NCBI GenBank assembly: GCA_033557835.1 | Contig: JAWQRO010000346.1 | Location: 1-42,217, forward strand | DNA length: 42,217 nucleotides | DNA from: Helochares maculicollis | Taxonomy: Eukaryota; Arthropoda; Insecta; Coleoptera; Hydrophilidae | Direction: 5' to 3' | In this document: one piece after another, positions 34,721 through 42,217 of the stretch | Layout: the number at the start of each line of letters is the position of its first letter | Numbering within the stretch: the first letter of the stretch is position 1 | Notes under the pieces: model-generated | The model's database searches: none | Seen by the model: the letters and a program-made list of their open reading frames with translations, nothing else | What the model was told of the DNA's origin: nothing | Made by a program: the position numbers and the translations under genes

Positions 34721-36189
34721 TTAGTAGAGAAAAACTGACCGCAAATCACTTACTATCATATAATAGTTAGGTGAAAAAAAGCAAATTATTATATTAAAAT
34801 TTGGATAAAATGGACAAACATTTTAAATAATCTAACACCACAACGATTCTACGACACTCACATGAACAGTCAGTGATAGTTATGGTTAGAGTTCTAGCGG
34901 CAGGACACCAAACAGAAGATGCAGCTGGTATTTTAACAGCGTAACATGTGCCTAAATTCACTGCTAACAAAATAGGTTATACCTATAAGTCGAAATAAAT
35001 AAGAAATTTAATATCTTTAACACATTGTTAGAGTTTGTTTAGACTGAATACCTGATTACATTACATGGTACATGTAGTTTTACGATAGTTTAAAGCAGTA
35101 TCGATTTTTCAAAATATCTGAAACAATTTATACTTCCACAGAAAGCCAATCATGTCCATGCTGAAAAAACGACTTTTTCCAGTACAATGAGCACATCATT
35201 ATCTACAAAATGATTCCTTATAATCTTGTTAGGTATTCTTCCTTCTCTGGATTATCTTAAAGTAATGATCTGCATCACTGCGTCAATGTTTTTGACATTA
35301 GTAATAATAAACACAAGGAAATGTTTTCAGGTATTATACTGATTAAAACCGTTGTCGCTAAGCATACAAATTTCATATTTGCAATTTCAATTATATGGTT
35401 AAGATGCAGATTATAAAATAAGGGCTGTGATTAACTTAATGTTATTTTGCTACTTAAAGCTGAATTTATCGAATTGTTATAGTATTCTGCATATATAAAA
35501 TATAGCACTTTACTGTGTACAATGAAATTAGAGTAAAGGAGAAAAAGCATTATCAGTGCCCATGAATACGACAGCTCAGTAAAGTATTAAATAAGTAACA
35601 AAAAGCTTGTAAAGCAAATGTCATGTGTATGAACACAATAGCAAGTTATTTTTCTATAGTAGATGCAGTGACAATCTTTGTAATCGTAAAGTTCGTGGAT
35701 TTACTATTGCATTGAAAATATTACCACTAGTATATGTTTTCGTTAAAATGAGGCCTAATGTATTTGCATACCTTACGACTGGCCTCAAAATAAATCAAAG
35801 GTGACCCGCTGATTTGAGCTTTTATAATATAAATGGAAAGCTGAAAGAATAAAATGAAAAGCTGAATTTCAGTACAATTAATATCTAGTTTTGTTTTTTG
35901 CAGGAGATTTGCACCATGCAAAATGAAACATAAGTAGAGTGATGGAAGCATCGTCAAATATTAAAAGATTCAGACGTCTCAGTTGATTTACCCGTTTCTT
36001 TAAAGAGAAAAAATTAAATGTCTTATATATTTTATATACTCATATTCCGGTATAATATAAAAACGTAATCTCTATTTCACCAGAGAATAAAAACTCACCA
36101 TCCTTTTTCATTTTCAAGTTATGACAGGTTTAACTTTGAGTAGGGTTAAAAGTTACATTATTCTCTGCACGTTTTTTTCTGTGCTTTAA
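34721..36189. other. AT-rich gene-free stretch
   Basis: I see no gene. The 76-codon minus-strand ORF at 35727-35957 matches nothing I know. Confidence 0.5.
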
Positions 36190-36615
36190 TTAAATTTTAG
36201 CATCAGCAAGTATATTTGAGCCTGTATTTGAAAACAAAAACAGCATTAGCAGTAACGTAAATGTAATAAACATAATAAATAAAGTTTGTCCAATAATCGA
36301 TAATTCCAAAATTTCTTTTGTATTTTGCGCCGTGCAACGAAATAAGATCAATATGAAAAGAGAAGGTAAAGTAGCGAGATTATTGATAAAGCAATTTTTA
36401 TATTTAAAGTAATCAGGATATTTTGGTAGAAAGTTTCGCTGTGTAGTTGCTGCGAAAACTTTTAATGATAAAAGATCATTGTATGGGGAAGAGGGTAAGA
36501 GGCGGTTGATTTGTGGAGTCTTGGCCATTAAGAGAAATTCCCAGGATATCTCTGGTTTTCTCCAGCTGTCACGAAAAGCATTGAATGATGCATGCCGATT
36601 CGGTCGTGAAAGCAT
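36190..36615 (-). other. Longest ORF (141 codons), unrecognised, two hydrophobic segments
   Basis: The product has a polar first half and two hydrophobic stretches: about residues 79-93 (LATLPSLFILILFRC) and about 105-130 (SIIGQTLFIMFITFTLLLML and following). The C-terminal arrangement faintly recalls the last membrane segments of insect odorant receptors, but no diagnostic motif is present. AT-rich DNA yields hydrophobic Phe/Leu/Ile runs by chance. An ORF of this length is only mildly unexpected in 42 kb. Confidence 0.15.
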
Positions 36616-38010
36616 CCGCTAAGGCTTTGTCAGCTCTGACTAGTATTCAAATCCGCCTACACCCAAAATATAACATTAGATTCCCTCGAGTCGGATAGAA
36701 TTTCATTTACATGGTATTACAAAATTTATAAAGTAAATTTGCAAATCAAACGTTTTTGAAATATATCGGTTGTACAATAAATAATTCTGTTCTGGACAGT
36801 GGCGTTTCATTAAATTCTGTTAGGAAACTCATTATATGTTATTCAATTACTAAATGTGAGTATTCATTGCACCAAACTTGCTTTTCGCTTCTATTTTTTT
36901 GCAAATAGTATGTAGTATGTGGAGAGGAATATTTACTATTTAAAATTTAAAATTATTGAATTTTCGTGCTTAATAAATTGTATACATTCATCAAAGATGT
37001 TTGAAAAATATATAAACATTATTTAGCTACCAAAGCTTAATAACGATTTTTGTTTAACGTTCTTAAGTTTGCCACCTAAATCACGCGATACATCGATCAT
37101 TGTATTTAAGATGACAAATCGGCTTTTATAATGCAAATGAAACGCAGCGAAATAGAAGAAATTTTGGCAATAACCCTAACACGCACGTACTTTTACGTTG
37201 ATTCAATAAAACTGGTTGAAAGAATTTGTGTTCTATGAAGGTCAATAGCACAATACTCCGACCATTTATTAAATTATTGTAAATTTGTGAGAACAGAACT
37301 TTGCAGATATAATCACACAAGCTGACATTTTTTTAACGATAAAAGTGCCTTAAAACATGGTGCTCGTGTTTAAGGAAAACAATTCAAACGTAGAGTATCT
37401 GAAAACGCTAATGGCTTTAGCGTTCAAATTAAATTCCCATAATAAAAGCAAATACCTACCATTTTTCAAACGTGTTCACAAAAAGTGGGCACGACTATTG
37501 TGTTCTGTTGTAATTATTTATAGTAACTTTTTCGTAGATCAAAATTTTAGTAGCTGAAGATTACTTTCATTGTAAGTTCAGAAAATTGTACCCGATTCAA
37601 TTAGAGTTTTAGATAAATTTGAAAATGAAAAGCAAAGTTTATAATTTGTAATTTCGAATTAATGTCAAAGGAACCGTAGATTCGAAATTCAATGTTTAAT
37701 AGGTCGTAAGCTAATAATTAAATATTTATATTATATAGCTGATAATGTATAGTATGTAGATTATATTGAATCTGCAACAATTATCTTCTATTCTATATTC
37801 ATAGCTACATTTGAATTACACTTAATATTATATCATGACCGCCAATTTTTCAGTGGTACACGTGTTTATTAAAGTTTGCAATAGAAGCATTCGACTATAA
37901 AAATACAGACGAATTAGATAGTTCTACTGCTCATTAAATAATACCTTAAGTATTTATAACTGTAGAGTCGATTAGTTATTGAATATTGTAATGTCTTGAT
38001 TTTACGGTAG
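36616..38010. other. AT-rich gene-free stretch
   Basis: The short ORFs at 37126-37320 (minus) and 37357-37557 (plus) match nothing I know. A TTTTCGCTTC word near 36893 repeats the core of the 15409 and 17759 hairpins. Confidence 0.5.
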
Positions 38011-38349
38011 CTATTGGCATATAAGTTCAAGCATTAAGAAATTATATTTGAATAAATATTTTTTATTTATAGTTTTAAGTTTAGATAATAAATTACTTCG
38101 TTTATTCATAAAATGTATTACAGAATCAGGTGAAAATAAAGTTAGTATATATACAACTTCATGTTGAAATAGGATTTCTTTTAACAAATGCCGTTTAGAA
38201 ATAGTTTTTTTATATAATGCACTGTAAAGCGAAATTCGACAATTTTCTTTGATAATTAGCCTACAAAATTGTGCTAAATGGCTTAGTTTTAATAATTTAA
38301 TAGCAGTTGTGGATGAATCGTACTTAATATGAACTTTATTTGTAGACAT
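38011..38349 (-). other. Unrecognised 112-codon ORF, probably chance
   Basis: The product is Lys/Leu/Ile/Ser-rich. A segment near residues 20-60 (LKLSHLAQFCRLIIKENCRI and following) loosely recalls the spacing of a SOCS box, but the proline-rich end of that motif is missing and no ankyrin or SH2 region precedes it. The frame opens only seven codons upstream of the ATG. I would not annotate a gene. Confidence 0.12.
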
Positions 38350-38464
38350 TATTTTTATTGTAAAATTTTGGAATTGTTTTGTTATTGAGAATACTTTCGT
38401 GTGACTAAGTAAAACTTATAAAAACCTTAAATTGTAGTACCATTAACAAAGCAAGGAGTACGAT

Positions 38465-38489
38465 TATATATATATATATATATATATAT
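38465..38489. repeat. (TA)12 microsatellite
   Basis: There are twelve uninterrupted TA units followed by a T. The tract is clean, unlike the other decayed simple repeats in the window, so it is probably polymorphic. It can extrude as a cruciform. Confidence 0.95.
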
Positions 38490-40849
38490 GCAGGATATGA
38501 ATCATTCTCGCACGTAAAATGTGATATAGTAGCAAACAGTTCATAATACCTTGTTTTATAGTGCAAATGCTTATTGTGTTATTTTATAAAATCAAGTCAA
38601 ACATTTTTAAGGTAAGATCATAAAAAGAGCAGTATGTTTGTTTAGGATGTCGGACCGTATTCTAGAATCTGGTAATTTTATAACAACAGCTGGGAGAGAT
38701 GAAAAGCTATATTGAAAAGAATTTTTATTTATGTTGCCAGAAACGAAAAGTGTAATGCATTAAATTTCACGGTTTTCATCATCAAATTAAATTAATCTTC
38801 TGCAATAACATCTTTGCAGATTTTTGACGTCATATGGTCGTTTGTCATATGTGCAGTATGAATGTCAAACCACAAGCTCGTAAATATCCAAAATTTTAAT
38901 TACAGTACGCGATTTTTAATTTTGGGGCAATTAAAAGCGACGGTTTAAATAGTGGTCAAATAATAGCTCCATTAGTACAAGATTTTATGGAAGGTAATTC
39001 AAATGTAATTACTAGTGGGAATACTCATTTGCAAGATTAAATCAAATATCAACTCTGCCTGGATACCATTGCAAGGCGCAACGGAACTATAACCAGCCTA
39101 TGTCTTCACTATTACCATATTACATAAGCCTTGAACCAGAAATATAGTATCTAAACGGAATACATTCAAATCGTAACGCCCAGAAATTTGCAATATAGTT
39201 TTAGTGGATAATTAATAGTTCTGAAATAATCTTACATTTACAGAAAAAGTGTTTATTTTAAACATGACGTTTTTGCCCTTTATCAAGTTTTCAGCAGATA
39301 ATGAAAATAATAACGAAAACCGAAAAAGTTTTTTTTATGCATTTGACGTTGAAGGATGGATTCGTGTTGTTTATAATCTGATGACATCACGAAAAATATT
39401 TTTCAATTACTTTTTTAAGGTCTCTCTGCCGCATAATCACGAGATACTTTTCAAATTACAGGGAAAACCATATTTTATTTATGGTGGCAGCATGCAGTAT
39501 CTATATTTTGCTTCATGTAAATTTACAAATGTAACCGGTACTTAAAAGACAGTCACATATAATAACATTCCAGTTGATAATATGTTAAAATCATTTTGTT
39601 TGAAGTTATAAGTCATCCATTTATTCAAACATTCGCATTTATTTCCTACAAACGTTTCGTTTATCTCTTCCTGCTGTCATTTGTTAATAGTGCCCCATGA
39701 AATAAGAAAACGTTAGGCGGGTTAGAAACCGAGTATTCATTATATTGATGGGCCAAGAAGTACCGAAGACAACTATAAAGAGGGTAAGACAACGTCTCCG
39801 AAAAATTGCTTTCGACCACTAGGAGTCACATTTGTTCATGTCTAATTGACTTTCAACTGATAAATCGCTTTATTGATTTTCGTGAGTAATGTCTTTTGTC
39901 CATTAAAATATTAGAAACGTGCTGCTCTCACTGATCTATTTAATGTATATGCCGTTTCTAAAAATAAATATTTTATGTAACCGATTTTTTATTTAAAGAA
40001 GGACTTTTTGCGTTCCCCCAATAGTTTCTGTTAAATTTCCCGCAAATTATAAAGGTGAAGTTTCATGCACAAACTCAAACTGAAATTGAAACTGCCAGCG
40101 AACTTAACAAACTGACAGGTATCGTTTCGTCAGAGAATAAATGAAGTGAAATCTATTTCGTGTTTGATACAAACCGACATCCAACTGAAATTTATTTCAA
40201 ACTCTTAACGTGAAGATAATATGTTCTGTGGCAGTAAAATTAAATCTTTGGAAAATAGTGACAGAGAAACAAAATTGGTCTATATTTATAAAGAAACTAA
40301 TATGTGAACATACAATTTTGTGCTTGTAGTGAATACATGGCGTAACTTAATTTTTTAATATAGTAGAGAAAGGTTTATATCGCATAAAATATTTTATTGC
40401 TTGTAGTGTATCGAAATGATTATAAACCAATTGTTATGATTAACCACTTAACATCCACACAACACAACTTAGCCAAGTAACATTTTTTGCCGAGTTCATT
40501 CTAGTGTATGGGGAAATGTGCGTGATTAAATGTGGTCCTTATTATAGTAGAAATCGATATTTTAAGTAAGTCCAAGTTTTTGTGCCACTCGCAACTATTA
40601 ATATTAAGTTATACAGAGAAATACAGTGACCCTTTAGTATATTTATAAGAAACTTTTTTGATACACATTGAAAAAAGGAAACTTCATAATAAATATATGT
40701 ATAAATTAAGTCAGAATTTAAAACAGAAGAAAAATGTTATTGAAGTTAATATCAGAATGTTCATTATTATAGTTTTCAGCGGGAACTATAACCCACTATA
40801 ATGATTGCCATATACAGTTTGATTATGCCAACAGAAATTGTAGAATTTT
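38490..40849. other. AT-rich gene-free stretch
   Basis: The 98-codon ORF at 39249-39545 (plus) matches nothing I know. A second consensus CRE, TGACGTCA, lies at 38825-38832 next to two CATATG hexamers. 39040-39200 and 39640-39800 are slightly less AT-rich, with no named element. Confidence 0.5.
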
Positions 40850-41110
40850 GACATTCCCGTATTACTAGCAAAGTAGTAAGGGAAGGCTATAGAAAAATTC
40901 GGCTTCAACGTTTTGATGTATCTTCACGTGTTGAGGCCCCCTGACTCAATTTTAACCATTTTTCAAATGCCATATATGTGCTTGTATAAAAACGCAACAG
41001 TGGTTAAGCCGTTTGATGTGAATCGATGAAATTTGACATATGAATATTATAGCAAAATTGGAGATCGGTATCAATTTTTGCGGCATATAGCATATTGACA
41101 ATGTCTCTTT
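40850..41110. repeat. Probable dispersed invertebrate repeat fragment
   Basis: The order of words CAACGTTTTGATGTATCTTC, ACGTGTTGAGGCCCCCTGAC, CATTTTTCAAATGCCATATA, AACGCAACAGTGG and GAATCGATGAAATTTGACAT matches my recollection of a repeat often met in arthropod and other invertebrate DNA. That repeat typically reads GTTTTGAGGTCCCCTGA, then a GT-rich run, then AACGCGATAAC and GATGAAATTT. I cannot name the element or its ends. A minus-strand ORF at 40952-41155 is a shadow of it. Confidence 0.4.
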
Positions 41111-41842
41111 ACTTAGACTATTTTCAAATTTTTTTAGACTGCTATAATGCTTCAAAAAAACTGAAATTTTGTTCAGTTTAAATTTTCGTTCCAGGATATC
41201 TGCTCTTAAGCAAAAATAAAGTGCAATGGGTTTTAAAGTGTGTACAAATTTACAACTCGATATCTCTACCTTAACTACGATTTTATTATTTTTTCATAAT
41301 ACAAATTGAATAATGTAAGCTATATAAAAGAAATATTTTTATTAGTCTTAATCAAATGGTTTTCTAGATTTCTGAAAAATGCATTGTATTAAATAACCAA
41401 CAAGCTTTGTTATTTAAATGAATATACTGTTTATTGTTGTGGATTTTTAACAATCATAAAAATAGACAATATAACGTTTGACTTTTTGTTGTGTCGAAAC
41501 TTGCAATGTAATTATTAACAGAAGAAATGGAAAAACTTTAAGCGGAAATGTACTAGTGTTTAGTAGTGCAAAATAAATGTGTCTCAGTTAAAGATCTCAC
41601 AAAAGTGAGGCGAAAATGCATAAAATGTTCATTTTTCTTAGTGAAAATATTGGAAATCATAAATAATTGAATCGTAATTGTGTATAAACTTAAAAAGCTA
41701 GTAAGCTTTAGAAGATGCAAAAAAGTGTACACTTACATTACTCGGTTCCTAGAGTCTGGTGGGTGTATTTCTTAGAAATTCAAAGCTTGTGTTTAGCAGG
41801 AAAGACAGAATAAATCAAGGATCGAATAAGTTTTGATTATTC
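41111..41842. other. AT-rich gene-free stretch
   Basis: I see no gene or named element. Confidence 0.55.
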
Positions 41843-41946
41843 CACCCCGTGGGGTGAATATGCATTTCTTTAATGCATCACCACTCTGCGTAAGTGAAGT
41901 AAAACCGTCATTACTTCGTGACTAATATGATATATCAGGCTGATAT
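41843..41946. repeat. Cluster of four hairpins in 104 bp
   Basis: Four perfect stems follow one another: CACCCC-gt-GGGGTG (41843-41856; its 2-nt loop would have to open at the top), ATGCATT-tcttt-AATGCAT (41860-41878), GAAGTAA-8 nt-TTACTTC (41896-41917) and ATATCA-ggc-TGATAT (41932-41946). The cluster lies about 145-250 bp from the circular junction and directly before tract C. Single short stems are common by chance, but four without overlap in such a short space are not. Confidence 0.6.
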
Positions 41947-41954
41947 TTGAAACG

Positions 41955-42217
41955 ATCCATCCTGTAGCCTTGGAGTTTTAATTCTGTAGTTTTGAGTTCT
42001 GTAATCTTAGGCATTTAATGCAGATAACCAGATTACTTCTTGAATTTTTAATTTATTACCCTGATATCAAACGCTGTTCTTAGAATTCTTAGAAATGCTG
42101 CTTTGTATATCTTGGATTGTTTAGGTTTGTAAATGTTTCATATTTTTTCTTGTAGTTTCGAATTTTAATTCTGATGTTTTGTATGTCTCATCTTGGTTGT
42201 TTTATTTTTGATTCTGC
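41955..42217 (-). repeat. Degenerate minisatellite-like tract C, right part
   Basis: Successive words CCTGTAGCCTTGGAG, TTCTGTAGTTTTGAG and TTCTGTAATCTTAGG show a blurred unit of about 17-20 bp. They join directly to tract C at bases 1-250 through the 127-bp overlap. If the window is circular, this is one continuous tract of about 390 bp lying across the junction. Confidence 0.45.
42091..42217. repeat. Terminal direct repeat, right copy (circular overlap)
   Basis: This is the exact copy of bases 1-127. The base before it (42090) joins directly to base 1 if the molecule is closed, giving a unit of 42,090 bp. Nothing in the sequence distinguishes a circle from a long tandem array. Confidence 0.95.

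Noticed and set aside
36190..36615. C-terminal part of an insect odorant receptor
   Set aside because: Two hydrophobic runs alone are expected from Phe/Leu-rich AT sequence; no diagnostic receptor motif or upstream exons seen.
38011..38349. SOCS-box-like segment in the 112-codon minus-strand ORF
   Set aside because: Only loose spacing similarity; the proline-rich half of the motif and any upstream ankyrin or SH2 domain are absent, and ORF length is within chance.
1..42217. Polydnavirus (bracovirus or ichnovirus) packaged circle
   Set aside because: Size and circularity would fit, but none of the expected gene families (phosphatases, ankyrins, cysteine-rich proteins) is visible and no convincing excision-junction repeat was found.
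1..42217. Bacterial plasmid or phage genome
   Set aside because: No long ORFs, no coding density, no ribosome-binding-site pattern, and a eukaryotic mariner relic is present.
1..42217. Ciliate-like code with TAA/TAG read as sense
   Set aside because: Both noticed frames are interrupted by TGA, and overall stop density is random in all frames; the mariner pseudogene reads in the standard code.

Overview
The window looks like non-coding nuclear DNA from an animal, most likely an insect or another arthropod. It is AT-rich (roughly 30-33% G+C by eye) and has no operon-like packing, no ribosome-binding-site-led ORFs, and no rRNA or clear tRNA. It carries a decayed mariner transposon plus old, diverged repeats. 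The longest stop-to-stop ORFs (141, 122, 116, 112 and 106 codons) are about what chance gives in 42 kb of such DNA. None encodes a family I recognise, so I call no functional protein-coding gene.

The first and last 127 bases (1-127 and 42091-42217) are identical. An exact overlap of 127 nt is what a k=127 de Bruijn assembler leaves on a closed path. The window is therefore best read as a 42,090-bp circle, or as one unit of a long tandem repeat, with its junction written twice. The overlap lies inside a degenerate minisatellite-like tract, so a repeat-driven graph loop is a serious alternative to a real circle. If circular, it could be extrachromosomal circular DNA. I see no virulence genes of the polydnavirus kind and no plasmid or phage genes.

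Layout. 1-250 joined to 41955-42217 is the degenerate repeat tract across the junction, with four hairpins just upstream (41843-41946). 251-3750 is AT-rich desert with a 48-bp alternating pyrimidine-purine tract (629-676) and a consensus CRE (2066-2073). 3751-4660 holds two unusually GC-rich, complex islands. 4661-10680 is mostly desert with several palindromes. 10680-11110 is a structured island able to form a multibranch RNA-like fold. 11620-12240, 17340-17680 and 18830-19480 are further diverged copies of the degenerate repeat. 16010-16445 and 17930-18055 are complex islands, and 17759-17811 is a perfect 22-bp inverted repeat. 19500-28655 is desert with one island near 25000. 28655-28990 and 29370-29640 are islands. 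33110-34229 is the mariner relic, complete with degenerate terminal inverted repeats, TA target duplications and the D34D spacing. 34307-34720 is an unidentified degraded reading frame. 38465-38489 is a (TA)12 microsatellite. 40850-41110 resembles a dispersed invertebrate repeat.

No genes can be shown to work together. What may be functional is non-coding: the scattered GC-elevated islands, which resemble conserved non-coding elements of a regulatory gene desert, and the short perfect inverted repeats. Proving either needs comparative or transcript data.
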